A stretch of DNA of 64,000 nucleotides from Paracoccaceae bacterium (GTDB taxonomy: Bacteria > Pseudomonadota > Alphaproteobacteria > Rhodobacterales > Rhodobacteraceae), in NCBI GenBank assembly GCA_021647745.1, contig JAKIUB010000003.1, forward strand, positions 62,001-126,000, read 5' to 3'. Shown here piece after piece: positions 30,841-39,669 of this stretch. The notes below the pieces were generated by a model that saw only the letters and a list, made by a program, of their open reading frames with translations, ran no database searches and had not been told where the DNA came from. The position numbers and the translations under genes were made by a program. The number at the start of each line of letters is the position of its first letter. The first letter of the stretch is position 1.

Positions 30841-32013
30841 CTACTGCAAATCTGCAAAAGCCAGCTGCAACCGCTCCACCGCATCTTCCACCATCGCACG
30901 CGGACAGCCCAGATTAAACCGCAAATATTTTTCTCCGCCCGTGCCAAAGCTCTCGCCATAATTTGCCGCGATCCGCGCCTTGCCCTGTACCCGCGCGATA
31001 ATATCATCCACCTCCATACCGGTGCCCGAAAAATCAACCCATGCCAGATAAGTGCTCTGCAGATCCATCGAGCGCACCCCGGGGATGGCATTGACCCCGG
31101 CATCAAATATCCGCCGATTTTCCTCCAGATAGGCCAGCAGCGCCTCCAGCCATTCGTCTCCGTGGTTATAGGCCGCCTCGGTCATCATCATGCCAAAGCG
31201 GTTGGGGGATGCCCCGGCTGCCTGCCGCGCCGCCTCGAAGCGCGCACGCAAGGCCTCGTCGGCAATCACCGCCGCGCCGGTCATCCCGCCCGCGAGGTTG
31301 AAGGTTTTGGAGGCCGCCACCAGCGTCACCAGCCTATCCGCAATTTCGGGCGCAGCCAGCGCCATCATAATATGCTTGTGAGGCGCAAATACCAGATCAT
31401 GGTGTATTTCGTCCGAGAGCAGTATCAGATCATGTTTCTGGCAAAACAGCGCCAGCGCCCTCAGCTCCTCCAGCTGCCAGACCCGCCCGCCGGGGTTGTG
31501 CGGCGAACACAGGATCAGCATCTTTTCGGTGCCGTCAAGGCTGGCCTCCAGCGCCTCCATATCCATAATATACCGGCCATCTTCCACCACCAGCTCGGCC
31601 TCGACCACCCGCCGGTTGTTCTTGCGCACCATGCTGGCAAAAGCATGATAAACCGGTGTAAACAGGATCACCCCGTCATCCGCCTCGGTATAGGCCTGCA
31701 CCGCCAGCGCCACCGCCGCCACCAGCCCGTGGGTGGTTAATATCCACTCCGGCTCGATCTGCCAGCCATGGCGCCGCGCCATCCAGCCACAAACCGCATT
31801 TTTATAGCTGGTATCGGGCGCATAATATCCATGCACCCCGTGATCAATCATCGCCTGAAGCGTATCGTTCACCGCTTGTGGCGGCCTGAAGTCCATATCC
31901 GCCACCCACATCGCCAGCCCGTCCTCGGCCGGCACGCCATACACCGCCTCCATCACATCCCATTTAACACTATGGGTGTTGCGGCGATCAATTTTTTCAT
32001 CAAAATCTATCAT
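30841..32013 (-). CDS. patB: PatB/MalY-type PLP-dependent aminotransferase / cystathionine beta-lyase
   Basis: 390 residues, fold-type I PLP enzyme. Seen: HSVKWDVME and MWVADMDFRPP at the N-terminus (hallmark of MalY/PatB C-S lyases), HGYYAPDTSYK, CSPHNPGGRVW near residue 167, DEIHHDLVF near residue 202 and the Schiff-base Lys in VAASKTFNLAGG near residue 232. It probably cleaves cystathionine or related thioethers to give pyruvate, ammonia and a thiol. GGAGATAAC precedes the ATG. It is divergent from def and upstream of the exporter. Confidence 0.87.
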   Translation of the reverse strand: MIDFDEKIDRRNTHSVKWDVMEAVYGVPAEDGLAMWVADMDFRPPQAVNDTLQAMIDHGVHGYYAPDTSYKNAVCGWMARRHGWQIEPEWILTTHGLVAAVALAVQAYTEADDGVILFTPVYHAFASMVRKNNRRVVEAELVVEDGRYIMDMEALEASLDGTEKMLILCSPHNPGGRVWQLEELRALALFCQKHDLILLSDEIHHDLVFAPHKHIMMALAAPEIADRLVTLVAASKTFNLAGGMTGAAVIADEALRARFEAARQAAGASPNRFGMMMTEAAYNHGDEWLEALLAYLEENRRIFDAGVNAIPGVRSMDLQSTYLAWVDFSGTGMEVDDIIARVQGKARIAANYGESFGTGGEKYLRFNLGCPRAMVEDAVERLQLAFADLQ

Positions 32014-32104
32014 TGTTATCTCCGGTTTTTTGCCACGCTACGCGCAATCCCTTGTGAGGAAAACCCCGAATCTCGCCCTTGCAGGCACGAAGGCATTGGA
32101 CTAA

Positions 32105-32635
32105 ATGATGCCCATGAGCCTGAAAAAAATCATCATCCACCCCGACCCGCGCCTGAAAAAGATATGTGCGCCCGTAAGCGGCGTCTCCCCCGAGCTGCGC
32201 CAGCTGGCCACAGACATGCTCGAAACCATGTATGACGCCCCGGGCATCGGCCTGGCTGCGCCCCAGATCGGGGTGCTGGAGCGGTTTTTTGTGATGGATG
32301 TCGCCTGCAAGGAAGGCGCGCCAGAGCCGCGCGTGCTGATCAATCCGCGCCTGACCTGGACCTCCGAAGAGATAAGCACCTACGAAGAGGGCTGCCTTTC
32401 TATTCCCGGAATATACGAGGATATCACCCGCCCTGCCATGGTGCGCATGGCCTTCATGGATCTTGACGGCTGTGAGCATGAAGAGGAATTCACAGGCATG
32501 GCCGCAACCTGCACCCAGCACGAGCTGGACCATCTGGATGGCAAGCTGTTTGTTGATTACCTCTCGGGCATCAAGCGCCGGATGATCACCGCCAAGATGA
32601 GGAAGCTCAAAAAAGAGTTTGCCCGCGATCTATGA
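32105..32635 (+). CDS. def: Peptide deformylase (active type)
   Basis: Removes the formyl group from the N-terminal methionine of new proteins, using Fe2+ or another metal. 176 residues from the first ATG; ATG codons at 32108 and 32114 are equally possible, and MSLKKI (32114) looks closest to the family start. All three motifs are intact: GIGLAAPQIG near residue 43, EGCLSIPG near residue 97 with the Cys ligand, and QHELDHLDG near residue 138 with both His ligands and the catalytic Glu. The next gene, a degenerate paralog, overlaps by 4 bp (ATGA), and fmt follows. Confidence 0.95.
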   Translation: MMPMSLKKIIIHPDPRLKKICAPVSGVSPELRQLATDMLETMYDAPGIGLAAPQIGVLERFFVMDVACKEGAPEPRVLINPRLTWTSEEISTYEEGCLSIPGIYEDITRPAMVRMAFMDLDGCEHEEEFTGMAATCTQHELDHLDGKLFVDYLSGIKRRMITAKMRKLKKEFARDL

Positions 32636-33132
32636 TCCGCCCGTTCATCCTTTACCCGGACAAACGCCTGCGCATGATATGCCCCCCTGTGGCAGCCGTG
32701 GATGAAAATACGCACCGGATCTGGCGCGATATGCTGGCGGCGATGTATGCCATGCCCGGCGTCGGGCTGGCCGCCCCCCAGATCGGCGAAATGCTCAGGC
32801 TGGCGGTGGTTGATTGCTCCGAAGGCCGAAATGCCCCCGTGCGCATGGCCAATCCGGAAATTCTGCACAGCTCCGCCAGATTGCACACCCATGAAGAAGG
32901 CAGCCCGAATATCCCTGATCTCCGGGCCAATGTCACCCGCCCCCGCGCCATCACCGCCCGCTACCTCAACGAGCAGGGCGAGACCGAGGAGCAGGATTTT
33001 GTCGGATTATGGGCCACCTCGGTCCAGCACCAGATCGACCACCTGAATGGCAAACTGTTCATCGACCACCTCGGCCCGGTCAAGCGCAAGATGCTGCTGG
33101 CCAAACACGCCAAAAATATGAAGCGGAGATAA
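32632..33132 (+). CDS. Peptide-deformylase-like paralog lacking catalytic residues
   Basis: 166 residues with the deformylase fold pattern: VGLAAPQIGE near residue 43 and a C-terminal KRKMLLAKHAK. Two active-site motifs are altered. EGCLS is read as EEGSPNIPD, so the metal-binding Cys is replaced by Ser, and HELDH is read as QHQIDH, so the catalytic Glu is Gln; the two His remain. Such a protein should not deformylate. It is kept intact between def and fmt (4-bp overlap with def, 3 bp to fmt), which argues for a non-catalytic role such as ribosome or substrate binding. The role is inferred only. Confidence 0.8.
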   Translation: MIRPFILYPDKRLRMICPPVAAVDENTHRIWRDMLAAMYAMPGVGLAAPQIGEMLRLAVVDCSEGRNAPVRMANPEILHSSARLHTHEEGSPNIPDLRANVTRPRAITARYLNEQGETEEQDFVGLWATSVQHQIDHLNGKLFIDHLGPVKRKMLLAKHAKNMKRR

Positions 33133-33135
33133 ACG

Positions 33136-34041
33136 ATGCGGATCATTTTCATGGGCACCCCCGGTTTTTCCGTCACCGCGCTGGAGGCGCTGCACAGCGC
33201 TGGCCACGAGATTGTGGCGGTCTATTCCCAACCGGCCCGCCCGGCAGGACGCGGAAAAAAACCGCGCCCGTCTGCGGTGCAGCAAAAGGCCGAAGCCCTC
33301 GGCCTGCCGGTTTTCACCCCGCTCAACTTCAAATCCGAACACGACCGCACAGACTTTGCCCGCCACAATGCCGATGTTGCGGTGGTGGTTGCCTACGGGC
33401 TTATTTTGCCACAAAGCGTGCTGGATATGCCGGCCAAAGCCTGCCTCAATATCCACGCCTCCCTGCTGCCGCGCTGGCGCGGGGCGGCCCCCATTCAGCG
33501 GGCGATCATGGCGGGCGACCAAAAGACCGGCGTGTGTATCATGCGTATGGAGGCCGGGCTGGATACCGGCCCGGTCATCCGCTGCGCCGAAACAGAAATC
33601 AGCCCGTCAGACACGGCCCGGCGCCTGCATGACAGGCTCGCCACAATGGGCGCTACGCTGATCACAGACGTGCTGGCGAAAAATATGTTTAGCGCTAAAC
33701 CACAATCAAAAACCGGCATTACCTACGCCGCCAAAATCGACAAATCCGAAGCCAGAATAGACTGGACGCACCCCGCCGAGACGCTTGATCGGCAAATTCG
33801 CGGGTTATCTCCCTTTCCGGGCGCGTGGTGCGAAATGAACGGCGAAAGGGTCAAGCTGCTCGATAGTGCGCTGGCCACAGGCAGCGGCACGGCAGGAGAG
33901 GTGCTCGCGCGCCCCCTCACCATTGCCTGCGGCACCGGTGCGCTTACCATCACCAAAGTGCAGCGGGCAGGTAAAGGGCCGGTGCCCATCGCTGATTTTG
34001 TGCGCGGGTTTCCCCTGCAAAAGGGCGAAAAACTGGGCTGA
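33136..34041 (+). CDS. fmt: Methionyl-tRNA formyltransferase
   Basis: Formylates initiator Met-tRNA with 10-formyl-THF. 301 residues. Seen: IIFMGTPGFSV at the start, YSQPARPAGRGKK near residue 33, VVAYGLILPQSVLD near residue 88, NIHASLLPRWRGAAP near residue 108 (catalytic Asn and His), and MEAGLDTGPV near residue 137; the C-terminal tRNA-binding domain follows. GGAG precedes the ATG. Together with def and its paralog it forms the usual start-methionine operon. Confidence 0.96.
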   Translation: MRIIFMGTPGFSVTALEALHSAGHEIVAVYSQPARPAGRGKKPRPSAVQQKAEALGLPVFTPLNFKSEHDRTDFARHNADVAVVVAYGLILPQSVLDMPAKACLNIHASLLPRWRGAAPIQRAIMAGDQKTGVCIMRMEAGLDTGPVIRCAETEISPSDTARRLHDRLATMGATLITDVLAKNMFSAKPQSKTGITYAAKIDKSEARIDWTHPAETLDRQIRGLSPFPGAWCEMNGERVKLLDSALATGSGTAGEVLARPLTIACGTGALTITKVQRAGKGPVPIADFVRGFPLQKGEKLG

Positions 34042-34103
34042 AGCTTGGTATATGGCAGTATCTACCCTATATTGGGCGCATCGCCGCAAAAAGGAAAACC
34101 CCG

Positions 34104-34343
34104 ATGATACTCTACTGGCTAATATTGGGAACCGCCGCCGGATTTCTCGGCACAAAGCTGCTTGATATCAAACTGGGCATACCCCAGACTATCGCCCTCG
34201 GGGTGATAGGCGCGCTGCTCGGCGGACTGGTCTTGCGGGTTTTTTTGTCTGTGCTCGGAATGGCCGCCGGCTTTATCGGGGCTCTTTTGGGGGTTCTGGT
34301 GCTGATTCTGGGCTATAAATACTTCATCGAAGGGCGCAAATAA
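34104..34343 (+). CDS. Small hydrophobic membrane protein (GlsB/YeaQ-like)
   Basis: 79 residues, nearly all hydrophobic, with three predicted membrane helices rich in Gly (GTAAGFLGTKLL, GVIGALLGGLVLR, GMAAGFIGALLGVLVLILG). The pattern recalls the GlsB/YeaQ/YmgE transglycosylase-associated family, though it lacks the exact family start. AAGGAAAAC precedes the ATG. It is 62 bp after fmt on the same strand and abuts the rnhA stop on the other. No function can be given. Confidence 0.6.
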   Translation: MILYWLILGTAAGFLGTKLLDIKLGIPQTIALGVIGALLGGLVLRVFLSVLGMAAGFIGALLGVLVLILGYKYFIEGRK

Positions 34344-34802
34344 TCAGGGCTTATAGGGTGCCATCCCCTTGTTTGCCAGCCCGTCAGCCAGCTCGTTTTC
34401 CGTGTGGCCGGCATGGCCCTTCACCCATTCCCATGTCACCTTATGGCGCGCTTGCGCCTCATCGAGCGCCTTCCACAGGCTTTCGTTTTTGACCGGCTTT
34501 TTCGCGGCGGTTTTCCAGCCGTTGCGCTTCCAGCCCAGCATCCACTTGCTGATCCCGTCCTTGACATAGGCGCTATCGGTCACCACGGTCACCACGCTCG
34601 GGCGCTCCAGCCCGTTCAGCCCTTCAATCGCGGCTGTCAGCTCCATACGGTTATTGGTCGTATCACCCTCGCCACCAAAAAGCTCGCGTGTTTTTAATAT
34701 ACTACCATCATCCTTGGCCACCATCAGCACCCCCCAGCCCCCCGGACCAGGGTTGCCCGAACAAGCACCATCGGTATATAAAAACAGGTCGGGCATCGGC
34801 AC
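34344..34802 (-). CDS. rnhA: Ribonuclease HI
   Basis: Degrades the RNA strand of RNA-DNA hybrids. 152 residues from GTG 34802; the ATG at 34796 two codons on is an equally good start. Seen: the first catalytic Asp in LYTDGACSGNPGPGGWG, Glu in RMELTAAIEGL near residue 52, Asp in VVTDSAYVKDGI near residue 74, and the late WVKGHAGHTENE with the conserved His and Asp region. Length and motifs are typical of type 1 enzymes. It lies 28 bp downstream of ispH on the same strand. Confidence 0.95.
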   Translation of the reverse strand: MPMPDLFLYTDGACSGNPGPGGWGVLMVAKDDGSILKTRELFGGEGDTTNNRMELTAAIEGLNGLERPSVVTVVTDSAYVKDGISKWMLGWKRNGWKTAAKKPVKNESLWKALDEAQARHKVTWEWVKGHAGHTENELADGLANKGMAPYKP

Positions 34803-34830
34803 TCTCGCTCAAGATTTCCCCAAAGGGGCG

Positions 34831-35775
34831 TTACACTTCTCTTAATACGCGCGGCACTTTGAATGCAACTTTTTCAACCGCTGTTTCGACGATTTCAACC
34901 GTGATCCGGTAGCGCTCTTCAAAGGCGGCTAAAACCTCGTTTATCAACACTTCCGGCGCCGAGGCCCCCGCCGTGATCCCCACAGCACGCACCCCTTCAA
35001 GTGCGCGCCAGTCAATATTGGTTGAGCGCTCAACTAGCTGTGCGTATTTACAGCCCGACTTTTCCCCAACCTCGACAAGGCGCCGCGAATTGGAGGAGTT
35101 GGGTGCACCAATCACCAGCAATGCATCAATCTTTGGCGCAATCTCGCGCACCGCCGCCTGCCGGTTGGTTGTAGCGTAACAAATATCTTCCTTGCGCGGG
35201 CCGATAATAGCCGGAAAGCGTGCCTTAAGGGCCATGATAATATCCGCCGCATCATCCACGCTCAGCGTTGTCTGGGTGATAAAGGCCAGTTTGTCGGCAT
35301 TTTCAGGAGCGACAACCCCGACATCCTCGACCGTTTCAACCAGCAAAACCGCCCCCTCGGGCAATTGCCCCATGGTGCCGACCGTTTCGGGGTGGCCTTT
35401 ATGGCCAATCATAATCAACTGCAAGCCATCGGCATGGTGGCGCTCGGCCTCCATGTGCACCTTGGAAACCAGCGGGCAGGTTGCATCGACAAATACCATA
35501 TTGCGGCGCCGCGCCGCCTCGGGCACCGCTTTGGCCACCCCGTGGGCCGAAAAAATCACCGGCCTGTCATCGGGGCATTCGCTCAGGCTTTCCACAAAAA
35601 CCGCACCTTTTTCGCGCAGCCCGTCAACCACATATTTATTATGAACAATTTCGTGGCGCACATAAACCGGCGCGCCCCATTTCAGGAGCGCCAGCTCGAC
35701 CACCTTGATCGCACGATCCACCCCTGCACAAAACCCGCGCGGCGCTGCCAAGTAAAGAGTCAGCTCCGGCTTCAT
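34831..35775 (-). CDS. ispH: 4-hydroxy-3-methylbut-2-enyl diphosphate reductase
   Basis: Last enzyme of the MEP isoprenoid pathway, a [4Fe-4S] protein that gives IPP and DMAPP. 314 residues. Seen: PRGFCAGVDRAI (first cluster Cys), VYVRHEIVHNKYVV near residue 37, DATCPLVSKVH near residue 95 (second Cys), TQTTLSVDDA near residue 164 and DICYATTNRQ near residue 194 (third Cys). The ATG at 35775 shares its A with the stop of the NYN gene (TGATG) and has AAGGAAAG 6 nt upstream; the TTG one codon earlier is unlikely. Confidence 0.95.
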   Translation of the reverse strand: MKPELTLYLAAPRGFCAGVDRAIKVVELALLKWGAPVYVRHEIVHNKYVVDGLREKGAVFVESLSECPDDRPVIFSAHGVAKAVPEAARRRNMVFVDATCPLVSKVHMEAERHHADGLQLIMIGHKGHPETVGTMGQLPEGAVLLVETVEDVGVVAPENADKLAFITQTTLSVDDAADIIMALKARFPAIIGPRKEDICYATTNRQAAVREIAPKIDALLVIGAPNSSNSRRLVEVGEKSGCKYAQLVERSTNIDWRALEGVRAVGITAGASAPEVLINEVLAAFEERYRITVEIVETAVEKVAFKVPRVLREV

Positions 35776-36347
35776 CAAGCGCTTTCCTTCTCGTCAAGCT
35801 CCGGCAGGCTGCTTTCGGGGCGGGCGGGCCGGCCGATTACATCGCGCAGCTCGTCCAGCTCGATAAAGTTATCACACTGGCGGCGCAGCTCGTCAGCGAT
35901 CATCGGCGGGCTAGAGCGGATGGTCGAGACCACGGATACCCGCACCCCCTGACGCTGCAAACTTTCGACAACCGGCCGGAAATCACCATCACCCGAGAAA
36001 ATAACGATGTGATCAACATGGGGCGCCAGCTCCATGGCATCCACCGCCAGCTCGATATCCATATTACCCTTGATCTTGCGTCGGCCCATCGAGTCGGTAA
36101 ACTCCTTCGCCGGCTTGGTGCGCATATTGTAGCCATTATAATTCAGCCAGTCGACCAATGGGCGGATAGGCGAGTATTCCTCGTTTTCCAGAAGCGCTGT
36201 ATAGTAAAAGGCCCGCAAAAGCTTCCCTCGCCGCATAAACTCGGTGCGCAGCAGCTTATAGTCGATATCAAAGCCCAACGCTTTGGCCGCAGCGTATAGA
36301 TTTGAGCCGTCAATGAAGAGAGCTAGCCGCTCATCACGATAAAACAT
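35775..36347 (-). CDS. NYN-domain protein (LabA/DUF88 family)
   Basis: 190 residues, PIN-like NYN fold thought to be a metal-dependent RNase. Seen: the first acidic residue in LALFIDGSNLYAAAK near residue 8, Asp in KGNMDIELAVDAM near residue 95, and IVIFSGDGDFRPVV near residue 114, the three conserved acidic sites. The C-terminal tail is acidic and low complexity. It overlaps ispH and is divergent from folK. The LabA name comes from a cyanobacterial clock protein; no such role is implied here. RNA substrate unknown. Confidence 0.88.
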   Translation of the reverse strand: MFYRDERLALFIDGSNLYAAAKALGFDIDYKLLRTEFMRRGKLLRAFYYTALLENEEYSPIRPLVDWLNYNGYNMRTKPAKEFTDSMGRRKIKGNMDIELAVDAMELAPHVDHIVIFSGDGDFRPVVESLQRQGVRVSVVSTIRSSPPMIADELRRQCDNFIELDELRDVIGRPARPESSLPELDEKESA

Positions 36348-36441
36348 AGGAAAACCCCTAAAAAGGAAATTAAATGTGCAATTCGTTTTCTATAATAAGT
36401 ATACCCTAGCGCACAATGAACAAAACTGGAAATAGTCACGA

Positions 36442-37035
36442 ATGCCGCACTTACAAGCATCAAAAGACACAGAATTCTTGCATACCAGCTATGTCGCCCT
36501 TGGCTCGAACCTGTCGAGCGCAACCAGAACATCGCTGGCATTTGTCAGTGATGCTCTGGAGTTGTTTTGCGCCGCGGGCCTGCGAATCACCCGCCAAAGC
36601 CGCTGGTATAGCGCGCCGGCATTTCCCAAGGGTAGCGGGCCGGATTATGTTAACGGCGTGGTTGAGATATCCACCTCTCTTGGCGCCAGCGATACCCTCG
36701 CCGCCCTTCATGGAATCGAAGATGATCTCGGGCGGCAGCGCCCTTCCCGTTGGGCCGCGCGGGTGCTGGATATCGACCTGTTGGCCCATGACTCCCTTGT
36801 CGCGCCGGATATCGCAGGCTTTTCTTACTGGCTGAACCTCCCTCCGAACGAACAGACCAAAAAGACACCAAAGACGCTGGTCCTGCCCCATCCGCGCTTG
36901 CAGGATCGCGCTTTTGTTCTTGTGCCGCTGGCAGAAATAGCGCCTGACTGGCAACACCCCGTGCTGCAAAAAACCGCACGCCAGCTGCTCGAAGCCCTCC
37001 CCGCAGCAGCGCGCGCCGAAATCATCCCGCTCTAG
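36442..37035 (+). CDS. folK: 2-amino-4-hydroxy-6-hydroxymethyldihydropteridine pyrophosphokinase
   Basis: Pyrophosphorylates the pterin precursor in folate synthesis. 197 residues. Seen: YVALGSNLSSATR near residue 17, SRWYSAPAFPKGSGPDYVNG near residue 53, LHGIEDDLGRQRPSRWAARVLDIDLL near residues 90-115 (metal-binding DIDLL), and LPHPRLQDRAFVLVPL near residue 150. There is a short insertion between those last two motifs. The start may instead be a later codon, since the first 15 residues are outside the fold. It is 80 bp upstream of rpoZ. Confidence 0.92.
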   Translation: MPHLQASKDTEFLHTSYVALGSNLSSATRTSLAFVSDALELFCAAGLRITRQSRWYSAPAFPKGSGPDYVNGVVEISTSLGASDTLAALHGIEDDLGRQRPSRWAARVLDIDLLAHDSLVAPDIAGFSYWLNLPPNEQTKKTPKTLVLPHPRLQDRAFVLVPLAEIAPDWQHPVLQKTARQLLEALPAAARAEIIPL

Positions 37036-37115
37036 CCCTGTTTGCTCTTGTATTTCCCTCAGCAAGCCCTTAAATAGCAAATCCTTCGGAACCCGGAAAT
37101 ATTGGAGCACACGGC

Positions 37116-37472
37116 ATGGCGCGCGTAACGGTAGAAGATTGCATTGATAAAGTAGCCAACCACTTTGAACTGGTTGTGCTGGCCGCCCATCGCGCCCGCG
37201 AAATCTCGGCCGGAGACCCGATTACTGTCGAGCGCAACAACGACAAAAACCCCGTGGTCGCCCTGCGCGAAATCGCCGAAGAAACCATCACAGCCGATGC
37301 CCTGCGTGAGAGCGCGGTTGCCGATCTTCAATCCCATAACGAGGTCGACGAGCCGGAAGAAGATTCCATGCCCCTCCTGATGGAAAAAGATAGCCCCGAT
37401 ACCCCGGCAGAGGACGATATGTCCGAAGAGAACATGCTGCGCGCGCTGATGGAAGCGCAAAGCCCCAGCTAA
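37116..37472 (+). CDS. rpoZ: RNA polymerase omega subunit
   Basis: Small subunit that stabilises RNA polymerase and forms part of a ppGpp site in proteobacteria. 118 residues. Seen: MARVTVEDCIDKVANHFELV then AAHRAREIS near residue 24 and NPVVALREIAE near residue 45, all typical. The C-terminal half is an acidic tail, as in other alphaproteobacteria. It lies directly before the rsh gene, a pairing that is widely conserved. Confidence 0.96.
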   Translation: MARVTVEDCIDKVANHFELVVLAAHRAREISAGDPITVERNNDKNPVVALREIAEETITADALRESAVADLQSHNEVDEPEEDSMPLLMEKDSPDTPAEDDMSEENMLRALMEAQSPS

Positions 37473-37490
37473 CCGCCGGAGGGCCATTGC

Positions 37491-39650
37491 TTGATCACCG
37501 CCCAAGATCTGATAGCCAAGGTCCAGAGCTACAATCCGAAATCAGATGCGGACCTGATCGCCCGTGCCTATGCCTTTGGCGCCGCGGCGCACGAGGGCCA
37601 GACCCGCAAATCGGGCGAACCGTATTTCACGCATCCTGTTGCCGTTGCCATATTGCTCACCGAGGTCAAGCTCGACGATGCCACCATCGTCACCGCCCTC
37701 TTGCACGATACGATTGAGGACACCAAAGCGACCTATCAACAGGTGGCAAATACCTTCTCCCCCGAGATCGCAAAGCTGGTGGACGGGGTCACCAAGCTGA
37801 CCAATCTCGAGCTTTCCAGTGTCGAAACCGAACAGGCCGAAAACTTCCGCAAATTGCTGATGGCGATGTCCAAGGATTTGCGGGTGCTGCTGGTCAAGCT
37901 CGCGGACCGGCTGCACAATATGCGCACCATCCGCTCCATGCCCAAGGAAAAGCAGCGGCAAAAAGCCCACGAAACCATGGAGATATACGCCCCGCTTGCC
38001 GGCCGCATGGGCATGCAGTTTATCCGCGAGGAACTGGAAGACCTGTGCTTCAGCGTGCTCAACCCCGAAGCGCGAAACTCGATCATGCGGCGCTTTATCA
38101 ACCTGAGCAAGGAAAACGATGACCTTATACCGCGCATCACCGAAGATATCCGCATCGCGCTCAACACGGCCAATGTCGAGGCACGGGTAACAGGGCGGGA
38201 AAAGCGGCCCTATTCGATCTGGCGCAAAATGCAGGAAAAAAACGAGCCGTTCAACCGGCTTTCCGATATTTACGGCTTTCGGATCATCACCGAAAATGTG
38301 CAGGATGCCTATATCGCCCTCGGTGCTGTGCACCAGCGCTGGTCCGCCGTGCCTGGCCGCTTCAAGGATTATATCTCGGAGCCAAAATCAAACGGCTACC
38401 GCTCGATCCACACCACGGTTTCAGGGCGCAATGCCAAGCGGGTCGAGGTTCAGATCCGCACCCGCCAAATGCATCAGGTTGCGGAAAGTGGCGTTGCGGC
38501 CCATTGGTCCTATCGTGGCGGTCAGCGCGCCGAAAACCCCTTTGCGGTTGACCCGTTTCGCTGGCTGCGCTCGCTGGCCGAGCGTTTTGAAGCCTCCGAA
38601 AACCCCGATGATTTTCTTGAGCATGTCAAGCTCGAGATGTTTCAGGATCAGGTGTTCTGTTTTACCCCCAAAGGCGAGGTTATCAAGCTGCCGCGCGGGG
38701 CCTCGCCGATAGATTTTGCCTACGCCATCCACACCGGCATCGGAGATTCCTGCGTTGGTGCCAAGGTAAACGGGGCGCGCGTGCCGCTCTGGACCAAGCT
38801 GCGTAATGGCCAGTCGGTCGAGATCATCCGCGCAGAAGGACAGCGCCCGCAGGCAAGCTGGGAAGATATGGTTGTTACCGGCCGTGCCAAATCGGCCATT
38901 CGCCGCTACATGCGCGACGAACACCGCGATGCCCATATCCGGCTCGGGCGCGAGATTGCTCGGGTATCTTTGGGGCGCGTCAATAAAAAGCCAACCGACA
39001 AAGCGCTGGAAACTGCAGCAAAGCTGTTTAACCTCAATGATGGCAATGCCCTGCTGGCACTGATCGGCTCGGCCGATATCAGCGGCTCCGATCTGGTGCA
39101 AACCCTCTATCCGGAGCTGGTCAAATCCGGCAGCAGTGCCGGCCCCGCATCGGATGAAGAACGGGTGATCGGCCTCTCTCCCAACCAGTCAGCCACCCCT
39201 GCCCCCTGCTGTTCTCCGGTGCCGGGCGAGCGCATTGTCGGCATCGCCATGCCGGGGCGCGGCGTGCTGATCCACGCGATAGATTGCCCGATCCTCGAAC
39301 AATTCGAGGGCAATGACCGCCGCTGGGTAGATCTGCGCTGGACCCCTGATTCAAGCCGCGCCTGCAACGAGACCAAAATCGAGGTCGCCATGGCCAATGA
39401 TGCCGGCGTGCTGGGGCGGATATGCACCCTGATCGGCGAGCATCGCGCCAATATCGTTGACATAAGATTTACCAACCGGAAACCGGATTTTTACCGTATT
39501 AGGCTAGACATCATGGTCCGGGACATTGAACATCTCACCAATGTCGAAACCGCGCTCAAGGCTGATTCGGATGTTGCCGAAGTCATCCGGTTTCGAGATA
39601 CCAGTCTATGCGAGTTGGCCAAAAATGACAGCGGCGAAAGTAATAATTAA
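37491..39650 (+). CDS. rsh: Bifunctional (p)ppGpp synthetase/hydrolase (RelA/SpoT, Rsh)
   Basis: Makes and degrades the stringent-response alarmone. 719 residues. Seen: HD hydrolase domain with THPVAVA near residue 47, LLHDTIEDT near residue 70 (HD pair) and ADRLHNMRT near residue 138; synthetase domain with GREKRPYSIWRKMQ near residue 236 and YRSIHTTV near residue 303; TGS domain with VFCFTPKGEVIKLPRG near residue 388; C-terminal ACT domain. Both active sites look intact. The start is TTG at 37491 with GGAGG 9 nt upstream; no ATG is available nearby. It follows rpoZ by 18 bp. Confidence 0.95.
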   Translation: MITAQDLIAKVQSYNPKSDADLIARAYAFGAAAHEGQTRKSGEPYFTHPVAVAILLTEVKLDDATIVTALLHDTIEDTKATYQQVANTFSPEIAKLVDGVTKLTNLELSSVETEQAENFRKLLMAMSKDLRVLLVKLADRLHNMRTIRSMPKEKQRQKAHETMEIYAPLAGRMGMQFIREELEDLCFSVLNPEARNSIMRRFINLSKENDDLIPRITEDIRIALNTANVEARVTGREKRPYSIWRKMQEKNEPFNRLSDIYGFRIITENVQDAYIALGAVHQRWSAVPGRFKDYISEPKSNGYRSIHTTVSGRNAKRVEVQIRTRQMHQVAESGVAAHWSYRGGQRAENPFAVDPFRWLRSLAERFEASENPDDFLEHVKLEMFQDQVFCFTPKGEVIKLPRGASPIDFAYAIHTGIGDSCVGAKVNGARVPLWTKLRNGQSVEIIRAEGQRPQASWEDMVVTGRAKSAIRRYMRDEHRDAHIRLGREIARVSLGRVNKKPTDKALETAAKLFNLNDGNALLALIGSADISGSDLVQTLYPELVKSGSSAGPASDEERVIGLSPNQSATPAPCCSPVPGERIVGIAMPGRGVLIHAIDCPILEQFEGNDRRWVDLRWTPDSSRACNETKIEVAMANDAGVLGRICTLIGEHRANIVDIRFTNRKPDFYRIRLDIMVRDIEHLTNVETALKADSDVAEVIRFRDTSLCELAKNDSGESNN

Positions 39651-39669
39651 ATGTTAAGTGTATATCGCC

